From Blastococcus sp. TF02A-26 (GTDB lineage: Bacteria; Actinomycetota; Actinomycetes; Mycobacteriales; Geodermatophilaceae), in NCBI RefSeq assembly GCF_003319125.1, contig NZ_QOHG01000003.1, positions 62,001-126,000 on the forward strand: DNA of 64,000 nt, written 5' to 3'. The notes beneath the pieces were generated by a model. That model worked only from the letters and a program-made list of their open reading frames with translations. It was not told where the DNA came from and did not search any database. A program made the translations under genes and the position numbers. Shown here in pieces: positions 26,949-35,660 of the stretch (position 1 is the stretch's first letter; each line of letters begins with the position of its first letter).

Positions 26949-28747
26949 TGCCTCGGGACACGCGCACCGACCGGGCGCCCATGGGGTACACCCGGCCGCC
27001 GGTGCTCTCTCCGGACCTGGTGCTCACCCCTGTGGGAGAGGACGGCGAGCCGCTGGGGTCCTGGGACTTCAACCGTCTGCCCTGCGCACCACCGATCCGC
27101 GAGGCTCTGGCGGAGGTGTTCGCCACCCAGGTGGACGTAGGAGGGCCGTGGCGACGGCCTGCCACGGTCCAGTTCTCGTGGGATGCGGTGGGCAACTTCC
27201 TCCGCTGGCTGGAGAGTGAAGGCCACCACCTGTCCTCCCTGAGCGAGTTGACCCGCGCCACGTGGGACGAATACGTCATCGGGCGCCCTCCCGGCTGGGC
27301 GGCCTCTCTCAGCACGCTGAGACGCATGCTGGTCGCCACCGGCCAGTTGCAGCCCCGAACCGCGCTCGCCGTCAACGCGCGACAGAAGACACGCACACCA
27401 CAAGTGCAACCAAGCCTCACGACCGATCAGGCCCGGCGGGTGCTGCGGGTTGGCCACGAGGTCCTCGACGCGGCACACGAACGCATCCTGGGCTCGTGGG
27501 CGCTCCTTGAGGAGTACCGGGCGGGGCGCCTTGAGCCCGACACGGACAGGGGCCGTTGGGGCGCTCTCCTCGCCCACGTGGAGGAGCACCTCGACGTCCC
27601 CCGCATCACCCTGGCCAACGGCACGAGGGACATCGCCCCGGAGGCGGCACGCCTCGTCGGTCGCCGAGGGGTCACGGCCGTCGAACGGCTGTTCCTCACC
27701 CCCGTCGAAGCCGGGGCAATCATGTCGCTCATCGGCCTGCACGAGGGCTGGAACCCGGACATGTGGAAGACGTTCACCATCGACGACGTCCGTCGCGCCG
27801 ACAGCGGCGATGAGGCCCGACTCGTCTACAACATCGGCTTGGACAAGCCCCGGCTCGGCGCTTGGCGACACATCGCGAACACGCTGGTCGAAACCGGGTT
27901 GCGCACGGGCGCCAGCGTCCTGCGCCAAGTCTTGGAGATCACCGCCCCAGGGCGCCGAGCGATGGACCGACGTGGCACCCCACTGAATGCCGTCCTCATC
28001 TACGCCCGTACCAGCACAAACGGAAGCCGGGGCGCGCTAGACCGGGTGACCTCAGCAGCAACGTCGGGCAAGACGAACCTCTGGAGAGCGGTGGGCCTGT
28101 TCTCCGACCACGTCAACCTGCGTGACGAGGCGGGCCAACCCGTCCGGTTCCACCGTCGGATGCTGCGACGGACGAACACCGGCCAGGTTCGGCCGCAAGG
28201 TCACAGCGAGGCGACCAACCTCAACGTCTACCAACTCCACGACGCCACGGTGCGAGAAGAGAGCAAGGACGTCACCGAGGACGGGCTCAACGGTGCCCTG
28301 GACCACGCCACCCTGACGGTCACGGTGCTGCGGGCCACGGCGGAGGCAAGCCAGCAGGACGCTGACCTCGACCCCCGTACTGCGCATGCCATCGACAGCG
28401 GCGTCCTAGACACGCCAGTCGGGGCGTGCAAAGACGTCGATCACAGCCCGCTGAGCAACCACCAGACGTGCCGGGTCTCGTTCCTGCTCTGCTTGATCTG
28501 CACTAACGCGGTCGTCGTGCCCCGGCACCTGCCGCGCTTGGTCTACCTGCACCAGCGCCTGGAGGGGCTTCGCGAACACCTCGCGGACAGTCCCGCCTGG
28601 GCGCGTTGGGCACCGCACTGGCTGCGGCTCACCGACCTGCTGAACCGGCACTTCACCGCCGCCGAGCGCGAGGACGCGGCCCGCCGCATCACCGACGAGG
28701 ACCGCGCGTTGATCGACAACACCCTGGCTCGGAGGTATGACACGTGA
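26948..28747 (+). CDS. tnpB: Tyrosine recombinase 2 of the trio (TnpB-like)
   Basis: 599 residues, ATG overlapping the upstream stop. Catalytic features are weaker than in the first enzyme but recognisable: VETGLRTGASVL (Arg), FHRRMLRRTNTGQV and GHSEATNLNVYQLHD (His and Tyr). A Cys-containing segment near 495-535 (VGACKDVDHSP...CRVSFLLCLICTNAVV) could bind zinc. Its length and place match the second recombinase of Tn554-like operons. It overlaps the third recombinase by 4 bp. Confidence 0.85.
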   Translation: MPRDTRTDRAPMGYTRPPVLSPDLVLTPVGEDGEPLGSWDFNRLPCAPPIREALAEVFATQVDVGGPWRRPATVQFSWDAVGNFLRWLESEGHHLSSLSELTRATWDEYVIGRPPGWAASLSTLRRMLVATGQLQPRTALAVNARQKTRTPQVQPSLTTDQARRVLRVGHEVLDAAHERILGSWALLEEYRAGRLEPDTDRGRWGALLAHVEEHLDVPRITLANGTRDIAPEAARLVGRRGVTAVERLFLTPVEAGAIMSLIGLHEGWNPDMWKTFTIDDVRRADSGDEARLVYNIGLDKPRLGAWRHIANTLVETGLRTGASVLRQVLEITAPGRRAMDRRGTPLNAVLIYARTSTNGSRGALDRVTSAATSGKTNLWRAVGLFSDHVNLRDEAGQPVRFHRRMLRRTNTGQVRPQGHSEATNLNVYQLHDATVREESKDVTEDGLNGALDHATLTVTVLRATAEASQQDADLDPRTAHAIDSGVLDTPVGACKDVDHSPLSNHQTCRVSFLLCLICTNAVVVPRHLPRLVYLHQRLEGLREHLADSPAWARWAPHWLRLTDLLNRHFTAAEREDAARRITDEDRALIDNTLARRYDT

Positions 28748-30603
28748 CCGCTCCCGACCGAACCGGCCACCCCGCTGATGGTCGGGGCCACTCAGTCGTC
28801 GGCGACACGGAGGCGTGGACCTGGGACCCGGCCATGAGCGCGTTCCCAATCGATCAGGTGCGTGCCGACGCCGCCTCCGCCGCCCCGCGCTACGGGGACG
28901 GCGTCTGGGATCTGGCGATGCTCAACCACGGCGACACCATGGATCGGCGGAACATCACCTGGGCTGAGTGGCCCGAGCGGTTCCGCGAGGTCCTGCGTGC
29001 CGCCGCCTGGACCATGCTCAACCAGGGCTTGGCTGAGGAGATGGTGGGCCAGCGGACGATCGCGTTGGCCCAGTGGCCGTCGGCCGCCACCGCCTTCAAC
29101 GCCGTGCACTCGTGGCGTGTCTTCGCCCGCTGGCTGAACACCGAGCGGCCCCTCGTTCGGCGCCTCGGGGACGTCACCACCGAAGACCTGCGCGACTACG
29201 CGACCCACATCAGGCAGACCCGCAACACCTACCAGGCGCGGGCGGCTCCGCTGCTCGCTGTCGCCCGCCTGTACGGCTGCCTGTGGACGCTGCCGCCAGC
29301 CGATCGTCTGCCCCCACCCCCGTGGCTGACCGAGGGCCTGATCCCGTTCATCGGCACCCCGCAGGGTGGAGAGAACAAGACACCCCCCATCGCCCCTGAG
29401 ACCATCAGCCCGTTGCTGACCGCTGCCATCGCCTGCATCAGCGACTTCCTGGACGAGTACGGCGACACAGATGACCTGGTCCTGCCGGAGGGCGTGATCT
29501 ACCGGCTCCAGGGCGCCTGCCTGATCGTGGTCGCCTATCTGACCGGCATGCGCCCCCAGGAAGTTCTCTCCCTAGACCGCGACTGCCTGACGGTCCTCAC
29601 GAGGCCCAACGGCGCCCTGCGCTACGAGGTTCGCGGCAAGCACTTCAAGGGAGTTCGCGATGCGGACGGTCGCCACATCAGCGCCGGTCAACTGCGCGAG
29701 CAGCCGTGGCTGACCATCAAGGCGGGCGCCGACGCCATCCGAGCGGCACACGTGCTCGCACTCGCTACCGACGAGCATGGGCACGTCACGCGAGACGCCG
29801 ACAGCAACCTGCTGTTCCCTCGGGGGCGCCGTAGGCGCGATGGTCGCCCCGGCGCGGGGATGATCGCCAAACAGGCCCACCGGCGGATCGCCGCTTTCAT
29901 CACCCACGTCAACGACGGCCTCGCCGCCGCGAGGGGCTGGGCGCCCATTCCCGCCGACCCGCAGGGGGCCGTCACCCTGCCTCGCTTCCGGCGCACTCTG
30001 GCGTGGCACATCGCCCGTCAGCCGCTAGGCGAGGTGGCACTCGGAGTTCAGTACGGGCACGTCCGGGTCGTGACCGGGCAGGGCTATGCAGGCCGCGCGG
30101 AGGCGGGCCTCCAGGGGCTGATCGACGTGGAGGAGATGCAAGCCGTCGTCGAACGCCTCGAAGAAGTGGCCGACGAGCGGCGCAACGGCGGTCGGATCAG
30201 CGGACCGGCCCGCGAACGCCTGGAGGCGGCGATCAGCCGATACGACAGCCAGTACGCGGGCAGCAAGATGACCGACAAGGAACTGCGCCGCCTCGCCAAG
30301 ACGCCCGGCATGCAGGTCTACGACAACCCCCGCGCCCTGTCCCTGTGCGTGTTCCAGCGGCGCACCGCCGCATGCCATGTCGCGCCTGCCGCGTCGTCTG
30401 CGGAGCGAGCAACCCCAAGCCTCGACGACTGCCGCTCCAACTGCGCGAACCACGCCCGTACGGATCGGCACATCCAGGGGCTGAAGGCTGAACGCGCCGG
30501 GTTGGCGGCGGAGGTCGAGCATGCCGCTCAGCCGATCGCGATCCGCCTGACTGACCGGATGGCCGACATCGACCGCACGATCGCTGACCACGAGGTGGCC
30601 TGA
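28744..30603 (+). CDS. Tyrosine recombinase 3 of the trio
   Basis: 619 residues from a GTG overlapping the previous stop. Catalytic residues: Arg in LTGMRPQEVLSL, RFRRTLAWHIAR (HxxR region, rearranged), VQYGHVRVVTGQGYAG with Tyr. Following the catalytic domain, about 450-619 is a helical tail with a Cys cluster (CVFQRRTAACH...DDCRSNCANH) that could be a zinc site. It overlaps the next small gene by 1 bp. Confidence 0.87.
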   Translation: MTAPDRTGHPADGRGHSVVGDTEAWTWDPAMSAFPIDQVRADAASAAPRYGDGVWDLAMLNHGDTMDRRNITWAEWPERFREVLRAAAWTMLNQGLAEEMVGQRTIALAQWPSAATAFNAVHSWRVFARWLNTERPLVRRLGDVTTEDLRDYATHIRQTRNTYQARAAPLLAVARLYGCLWTLPPADRLPPPPWLTEGLIPFIGTPQGGENKTPPIAPETISPLLTAAIACISDFLDEYGDTDDLVLPEGVIYRLQGACLIVVAYLTGMRPQEVLSLDRDCLTVLTRPNGALRYEVRGKHFKGVRDADGRHISAGQLREQPWLTIKAGADAIRAAHVLALATDEHGHVTRDADSNLLFPRGRRRRDGRPGAGMIAKQAHRRIAAFITHVNDGLAAARGWAPIPADPQGAVTLPRFRRTLAWHIARQPLGEVALGVQYGHVRVVTGQGYAGRAEAGLQGLIDVEEMQAVVERLEEVADERRNGGRISGPARERLEAAISRYDSQYAGSKMTDKELRRLAKTPGMQVYDNPRALSLCVFQRRTAACHVAPAASSAERATPSLDDCRSNCANHARTDRHIQGLKAERAGLAAEVEHAAQPIAIRLTDRMADIDRTIADHEVA

Positions 30604-30917
30604 TGGCGGCGGACCTGCCCGGCTGGTGTGAACACTGTGGCGCCGAGTTGCTGCACGCTGAGCGTCGTCCGGGTCGCGCACGCCGGTTCTGCGGCGACGC
30701 CTGCCGCCAGGCGTTCAACCGTCAGGTCCGGCTGCGCCGTGACCTGATGCGGGAGGTGGGCCTGTCGGTAGTGCAGGTGGAGCGGCTGCTCGCACGGTTC
30801 CGGGTGAGTGCCCGATTCGCCACGGCGGCCGAAAAGCGTGACCTCACGCCGTCACGATCTGATCGGGTTGTCGCGGGCGCCGCCCCGAGTGAGCGAGGGA
30901 GTGGGACCTCCGGATGA
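30603..30917 (+). CDS. Small zinc-finger protein of the recombination operon
   Basis: 104 residues. The N-terminal WCEHCGAELL...RRFCGDACRQAFN is a CxxC-(17)-CxxxC finger of the FCS/treble-clef kind, followed by a basic helix RQVRLRRDLMREVG. The start overlaps the upstream stop and the end overlaps the next start, so it belongs to the transposition operon. It is probably a DNA-binding accessory factor; I know of no characterised homologue. Confidence 0.75.
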   Translation: MAADLPGWCEHCGAELLHAERRPGRARRFCGDACRQAFNRQVRLRRDLMREVGLSVVQVERLLARFRVSARFATAAEKRDLTPSRSDRVVAGAAPSERGSGTSG

Positions 30918-31438
30918 CCACCTCTGGTTCGGCGAGGACGTCCGACGAGCAGGAGCGGCAAGCCATCTTGTTAGCCATGGACCGACTGCTCAACGGGCAG
31001 ACCACTCGGAAACTGACGGTCAAGGACCTCGCCGAGGAGGCGGGTGTCAAGCGGCACTGCCTCACGCAGAAGCACACCGACCTCAAGGACTTGTTCTACC
31101 GGCGCGTCGCAGAATCCGGGGAGCAGGAGGAGCCCGCCTACGTCCTCCGGCTGCGTGAACGGATCGGCGCCCTGGAGCAGCGGCTGCGCCAACGAACCGA
31201 GGACGTCGCCCGCCTGGAGGCGTTGAACGACCAGTACGTGGAGAACCTCGCCGTAGCGGTGGCCGCATTCGACAAGGCAGAACGGAACTGGGCTACGGCG
31301 GCGCAGCGGGCCGAGGTGCTGGAGGAACGGCTGGCTGCCGCGCAGGACCGGATCGATGAGTTGGAGTCCGGGCCGCGACGTCTGGCCGGAGTCAGCGCTC
31401 CGCTTCGTGTAGCGGGGCGTCCGGTGATCGTGGACTGA
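30914..31438 (+). CDS. TnpC-like accessory protein: HTH plus coiled coil
   Basis: 174 residues. The N-terminal 65 residues read as a TetR-like helix-turn-helix (ILLAMDRLLNGQTTRKLTVKDLAEEAGVKR). About 75-155 is a heptad-rich coiled coil (RLRERIGALEQRLRQRTEDVARLEALN). This layout matches the small third protein of Tn554-type systems (TnpC/DUF6262-like), which stimulates and orients transposition. It is the last gene of the five-gene overlapping operon. Confidence 0.82.
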   Translation: MTTSGSARTSDEQERQAILLAMDRLLNGQTTRKLTVKDLAEEAGVKRHCLTQKHTDLKDLFYRRVAESGEQEEPAYVLRLRERIGALEQRLRQRTEDVARLEALNDQYVENLAVAVAAFDKAERNWATAAQRAEVLEERLAAAQDRIDELESGPRRLAGVSAPLRVAGRPVIVD

Positions 31439-31497
31439 CTAGCCCGCGCGCCGCATCCGCGAGGCCCATGGCCAGAGCGTGTGCGGGGCCGCGTTCG

Positions 31498-32511
31498 TCA
31501 GAACAGCGTGTCCTGCGAGGCGGCCGACTTGGGCGCCGGTCGGCGTGGGACTAGGCGAGTCGGCTTGGTCGTCGCCCGTCGCGCGATGATCTTGTGCACG
31601 TCTCGTTCGCCAGATCGGCCGAGCAGTTTGCGGGAGACGATCCACGTGCCGTCCCCCTGGTTGGCGGCAAGTCCGGCTCGTTCCAGTAGTTCGAGGGCTC
31701 GGCGGACCACGGTGATCCCGCCGACGCCGTACTGCTTCTGAAGGAGTGTGGTGGTGGCCTTCTCTTCGACGGTGATGTCCTCCCGCCCGCCGCCGAACTG
31801 GGTGGGCCAGGTGCGAGTCCACAGGTGGGTGGCCAGGTAGAGCGGCTTGATCGGATCGTTGATGAAGGCACGGTGCGCCTTGGTGGCGACGAAGTGGCTG
31901 GCCTTGATGTTGAGCCCCTCGTCGAGGCGGGCACCGATGTGCGGCTCTCGCTGGCCGCTGTAGAGGACGCCGTTGTCCGGGTCGGGCAGTCGCTGGAGCG
32001 TGTACACCGACTCGGTGCGGAAGAACTGGCCGATACAGGGAGGCCGGGGCGGCTTGTAGGGATGCTCGGGGTCGAGGTAGCGCTCCTTGATCACGCGGCG
32101 GATCGCGGGGAGACCGACCTGGGCCTCCACGAGCAGCATCACGTCGAGGTGGGACACCGCAGCCAGCCCACCACGTCCATCTGGAACGCGGTCGAGGACG
32201 GCGTAGCCGCCGATCTGGGCGCAGACCTTGTCCAGGCTGTTCTCGTGCAGCGCCAACTTGGCAATCTCGCCGATGACGGCACTGCCGTCGCTGAAGAGCA
32301 CCGTGAAGTCCGGCGTCAGGGGGTCTCGCTTGCCTGCGACCGGAATGCGGGGGAACCGCTCGAAGTGGCTGACCGTGGCGGGCATGCCCTTCACGGCGGG
32401 GTCGGTGAACAGCCACTCCAACGCTGAGACCACGTCGACGTGCTGGTCGTACGTCTCGTACTCGGTCAGCAGCGCCTGTTCGGCGGCACCGGGCGGTGAG
32501 GACGTAGTCAC
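31498..32511 (-). CDS. Unrecognised protein, possible PD-(D/E)XK nuclease fold
   Basis: 337 residues. About 60-115 contains TPDFTVLFSDGSAVIGEIAK followed by an amphipathic helix with HENSLDKVCAQIGGYA: a PD, a strand, an E-x-x-K and a QxxxY helix, as in restriction-like nucleases, though the spacing E-I-A-K is not canonical. About 235-290 looks like a winged helix (VEEKATTTLLQKQYGVGGITVVRRALELLERAGL). It starts 2 bp past the stop of its partner gene, so they form an operon. Function unknown; a nuclease effector in a two-gene defence or maintenance module is a guess. Confidence 0.7.
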   Translation of the reverse strand: MTTSSPPGAAEQALLTEYETYDQHVDVVSALEWLFTDPAVKGMPATVSHFERFPRIPVAGKRDPLTPDFTVLFSDGSAVIGEIAKLALHENSLDKVCAQIGGYAVLDRVPDGRGGLAAVSHLDVMLLVEAQVGLPAIRRVIKERYLDPEHPYKPPRPPCIGQFFRTESVYTLQRLPDPDNGVLYSGQREPHIGARLDEGLNIKASHFVATKAHRAFINDPIKPLYLATHLWTRTWPTQFGGGREDITVEEKATTTLLQKQYGVGGITVVRRALELLERAGLAANQGDGTWIVSRKLLGRSGERDVHKIIARRATTKPTRLVPRRPAPKSAASQDTLF

Positions 32512-32512
32512 G

Positions 32513-33622
32513 TCAGAACGGCGCGACCAGGTCGTCGAGCGACACGGGCTCCGGCGGTGCCGCTTCGGTGATCTCTAGGGCTTCGAAGCGGTCGCCGAGG
32601 CTCTGCGCGAGGCGGGTGAGCGCGCCGAGACTGGATCGGAAGCCGGGGTGTACCTCGATGGCGTCCGGGGTGGTCACGAAGACGTCGAAGTTGGAGCCGT
32701 CCGAGTAGTCGGTAACTACGACGTGCAGGTAAGGGTTGCGGTGCAGGACCGCGATCGCGATGCCGCGCTGCCGCTCAAGTTCAGCGAGGACCTCTCCCGT
32801 GGCCTCCGCGTCGACCAGGATTGGTCCTGGCAGTCGGATGGTGATCGGCTCCGGAGGTGGGGCGTCGATCTGGCGCTGGCGTCCGGCCATGAGGGCGCGA
32901 CGCCGGTTCGCCGCAGTGGCCAGACGGCCGAGGACGATGCGGTCGAACAGGACGAAGTCGCCGGTATAGAAGGTGGCACCAGCGCGCCGACGCAGGTGCA
33001 GGCTGATCCGGTCGGCGATGTGCAGCGTCAGGGTGCGCACCGATGCACCCTCGGCCTCGGCGTTGCCGATGGCCTCATGGTGCGACGGGCGCAGGGAGCC
33101 CGAGCGGGCAGCCCAGCCACGGTTCAGCGAGGACTGGTCGGAGCGCTTGCGGGCGGTCAGTCGGCTGACCTCTACCTCACCGAACTCCGAGAGGGCTGTG
33201 CCGATGTCGGTGAAGTCATCGTGGTCGAGGAAGACCGGGACGACCTCGGGAGCGACGTTGGCGACCCACCGCTCGACCCTCTGCCAGCGAGGATCGGTCG
33301 TTGGGACGCTACCCACGAGGTGGAACACGCCTTCGTGCGCGGTCGGCCACGCGCCGAGCACGAACGGACCGCGCTCATCGACGACCCGAAGCAGCGACAC
33401 CAATCCGACCGTCAGCAGGTCGCCCTCGACAACCTCCGAGATCACTGCGATTGGGTTCTCCTCGCCAGCGATCACCGTCTCGACGGCGATCGCCTCGGTC
33501 GGTGAACCGGACGCGCGGCTGACCGAGTCGGTGAGGGAGCCGAGGTCTTGCCCCAGGTCAGCGAACTGCCAGAGCAAGGAGTCGAAGCGGGTCATCTCCG
33601 CCTCGCGCTTGCGGTCGACCAT
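32513..33622 (-). CDS. Unrecognised protein, partner of the nuclease-like gene
   Basis: 369 residues from the ATG at 33622, chosen because GGGAGGG precedes it (an open frame extends 23 codons further). I recognise no family. The N-terminal part (MTRFDSLLWQFADLGQDLGSL) is helical, about 60-150 is beta-rich, about 205-265 is basic and helical (SLHLRRRAG...ATAANRRRALMAGRQRQ), and about 270-345 again alpha/beta (HVVVTDYSDGSNFDVFVT). No signal peptide or membrane helix is present. Tight linkage to the nuclease-like gene suggests a functional pair. It is transcribed away from the metal module. Confidence 0.65.
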   Translation of the reverse strand: MVDRKREAEMTRFDSLLWQFADLGQDLGSLTDSVSRASGSPTEAIAVETVIAGEENPIAVISEVVEGDLLTVGLVSLLRVVDERGPFVLGAWPTAHEGVFHLVGSVPTTDPRWQRVERWVANVAPEVVPVFLDHDDFTDIGTALSEFGEVEVSRLTARKRSDQSSLNRGWAARSGSLRPSHHEAIGNAEAEGASVRTLTLHIADRISLHLRRRAGATFYTGDFVLFDRIVLGRLATAANRRRALMAGRQRQIDAPPPEPITIRLPGPILVDAEATGEVLAELERQRGIAIAVLHRNPYLHVVVTDYSDGSNFDVFVTTPDAIEVHPGFRSSLGALTRLAQSLGDRFEALEITEAAPPEPVSLDDLVAPF

Positions 33623-33707
33623 CGAGACCCTCCCTCCCGTCCGCTTGACCTGCGAAGTCACATCATGGACGTCGGCACTAGGCGTCCACATCTACAGGCG
33701 TAGGGCC

Positions 33708-33719
33708 ACCCGATCGGGT
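33708..33719. promoter_or_regulatory. 12-bp palindrome between divergent genes
   Basis: Perfect palindrome ACCCGATCGGGT in the gap between the unknown pair and the ArsR gene, 68 bp before the ArsR start. It could be an ArsR operator; there is no further support. Confidence 0.35.
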
Positions 33720-33786
33720 CACCGATGCCTACCTGTTCAGACTGACATCTTGCATCTCCATCCAGCACGGTCGCTATCATCGCCGC

Positions 33787-34167
33787 GTGTCGATGAAAGC
33801 GGATCTAAGCGCTAGCACTGAGACTGCGGTCAACGAGACCACAGCCCTATCCGCTGCGGCATGCATGTTCCGCAGCCTCGGCGACACGGCGCGGCTCGCG
33901 ATCCTGCGTCACCTCACCCTGGGCGAGCACAAGGTCGTCGACCTGACCACCCACCTAGGGCTGGCCCAGTCCACCGTCTCGGCGCACCTCGCGTGCCTGC
34001 GGGACTGCGGCCTGGTGACCTCCCGCCCGCAGGGCCGTGCGTCGATGTGGTCGCTGAACCACACCGCGACCCTGCTTGACGTGCTGTCTGCGGCCGAACG
34101 CCTGCTGGCCGCGACCGGCGATGCCGTCGCGTTGTGCCCGACCTACGGAGAGGAAGCGGCCCGGTGA
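33787..34167 (+). CDS. ArsR/SmtB family metal-sensing repressor (first of two)
   Basis: 126 residues. A winged helix: MFRSLGDTARLAILRHL, then VVDLTTHLGLAQSTVSAHLACLRDCGLV, then wing RPQGRASMWSL. Candidate ligands are Cys residues (Cys in the AACMFR segment, ACLRDCGL, and LCPTYG near the C-terminus), resembling CmtR/CadC-type Cd/Pb sensors. It overlaps the downstream cation transporter by 4 bp (GTGA), so it represses its own operon. Confidence 0.9.
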   Translation: MSMKADLSASTETAVNETTALSAAACMFRSLGDTARLAILRHLTLGEHKVVDLTTHLGLAQSTVSAHLACLRDCGLVTSRPQGRASMWSLNHTATLLDVLSAAERLLAATGDAVALCPTYGEEAAR

Positions 34168-34940
34168 CCGTCACCCACGAGCACCCGACGCTGACCGCCG
34201 CCGAGCGCACCCGGCTCGGGCGCCGTGCGCAACTGCTGGCCGGGGCATCGGTCACCTACAACGTCTTCGAGGCGATCATCGCGGTCGCGGCGGGCATCGC
34301 CGCCGGATCGGTCGCGCTCATCGGCTTCGGCCTGGACTCGGTCGTCGAGGTCTCCAGCGGGCTGATCATCCTGTGGCAGTTCCGTCACCGGCTGCCCGAG
34401 TCCCGCGAGCGGCAGGCGCTGCGGCTGATGGCGTTCTCGTTCTTCGCGCTGGCCGCGTACGTGACCTTCGAGTCGGTTCGTGCGCTGTTCTTCGGCGGCG
34501 AGCCCGAAGCGTCGCCGGTCGGCATCGGCCTCGCAATCGCCTCGCTGATCATCATGCCGTTCCTGTCCTGGGCGCAGCGCCGCACCGGCCGCGCGCTCGG
34601 CTCGCACGCGGTCGTCGCCGACTCCGCCCAGACGCTGCTGTGCACGTACCTGTCGGCCGTACTGCTCGTCGGGCTGGTGCTCAACGCGACGCTGGGCTGG
34701 GGCTGGGCCGACCCGATCGCCGGGCTGATCATCGCCGCCGTCGCCGTGCGCGAGGGCATCGAGGCATGGCAGGGCGAGGGCTGCTGCGCCCCCGGCCGCC
34801 CCGGCGCGGACTCCAGCAGCGAGGGCTCCACCGGCGGCTGCGCTTGCGCGGACGGCTGCACCGACGGCTGTTGCACACCCGCCGCCGTCGCCGATCCGCA
34901 GAACCTCCTCCAGATCACCACAAGAGAGCGGACCCGATGA
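34164..34940 (+). CDS. Cation diffusion facilitator-like metal efflux protein with a Cys-rich tail
   Basis: 258 residues from a GTG. Six hydrophobic helices (about 22-200) with ASVTYNVFEAIIAVAAG and FGLDSVVEVSSGLIILWQ in helix 2 (the Asp motif of the transport site) and ADSAQTLLCTYLS in helix 5. The usual CDF cytoplasmic domain is absent; a ~55-residue Cys-rich tail replaces it (GEGCCAPG...CACADGCTDGCC, eight Cys). It probably exports soft divalent ions such as Cd/Zn/Pb; the tail may bind metal. It overlaps the next gene by 4 bp. Confidence 0.87.
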   Translation: MTVTHEHPTLTAAERTRLGRRAQLLAGASVTYNVFEAIIAVAAGIAAGSVALIGFGLDSVVEVSSGLIILWQFRHRLPESRERQALRLMAFSFFALAAYVTFESVRALFFGGEPEASPVGIGLAIASLIIMPFLSWAQRRTGRALGSHAVVADSAQTLLCTYLSAVLLVGLVLNATLGWGWADPIAGLIIAAVAVREGIEAWQGEGCCAPGRPGADSSSEGSTGGCACADGCTDGCCTPAAVADPQNLLQITTRERTR

Positions 34941-35560
34941 GCACCGTCGCACTCGTCCTGTACGTCGTCGCGCTCGTGGTGCTGTTCGGTGTCCGGTCGT
35001 GGGTCCAGCACCGCCGCACCGGCAGCACTGGCTTCCGGGGCATCTCCGGCACCCCGGCCGAGGCGGGCTGGTGGGGCGGCGTGCTGTTCATCGCCGCGAT
35101 CGTGCTCGGCTTGGCCGGTCCGCTGCTGGCCGTGACCGGCACCGTGCCCGCCGACCCGCACCCCGTCGTCGCCGCCGTCGGGCTAGTCCTGGCGCTAGCC
35201 GGGTTCGCCGCCACGCTGGCCGGACAGACCGGGATGGGTGCGTCCTGGCGGATCGGCGTCGATGAGGCCGAGCGGACCGACCTGGTCACTACCGGGGTCT
35301 TCGGCTACGTCCGCAACCCAATCTTCACCGCGATGGCGCTCGCCCAGTTCGGCATGCTGCTGCTGGTGCCGACCTGGGTCAGCGCTGCCGCGCTCGCCGC
35401 GCTGATCGCCGCTGTGGAGTTGCAGGTCCGCGCCGTCGAGGAGCCCTATCTGCACCGGGTGCACGGTGGCGCGTATGTCGCGTATGCCGCGCGGACCGGC
35501 CGGTTCGTGCCCGGCGTCGGCCGCGACTCCTCGAACTCGGCCCAGGCCCGCATCGTCTGA
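34937..35560 (+). CDS. Isoprenylcysteine methyltransferase-like membrane protein
   Basis: 207 residues with several membrane helices. GVFGYVRNPIFTAMA and the C-terminal VEEPYLHRVHGGAYVAYAARTGRFVPG are the SAM-binding signature of the ICMT/PEMT membrane methyltransferase superfamily. It is the third gene of an overlapping arsR-CDF operon. Such genes are often found next to metal-efflux genes, but their substrate is unknown. Confidence 0.85.
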   Translation: MSTVALVLYVVALVVLFGVRSWVQHRRTGSTGFRGISGTPAEAGWWGGVLFIAAIVLGLAGPLLAVTGTVPADPHPVVAAVGLVLALAGFAATLAGQTGMGASWRIGVDEAERTDLVTTGVFGYVRNPIFTAMALAQFGMLLLVPTWVSAAALAALIAAVELQVRAVEEPYLHRVHGGAYVAYAARTGRFVPGVGRDSSNSAQARIV

Positions 35561-35660
35561 TCGGATGCCCCCTGCGACGCCACGGATTGACCTCAGGGCA
35601 GCCTCGTAGGCTCGGGCGGCGTCACGCCCGACGCACCCCCTGACTTGACGGGAGACCTCT

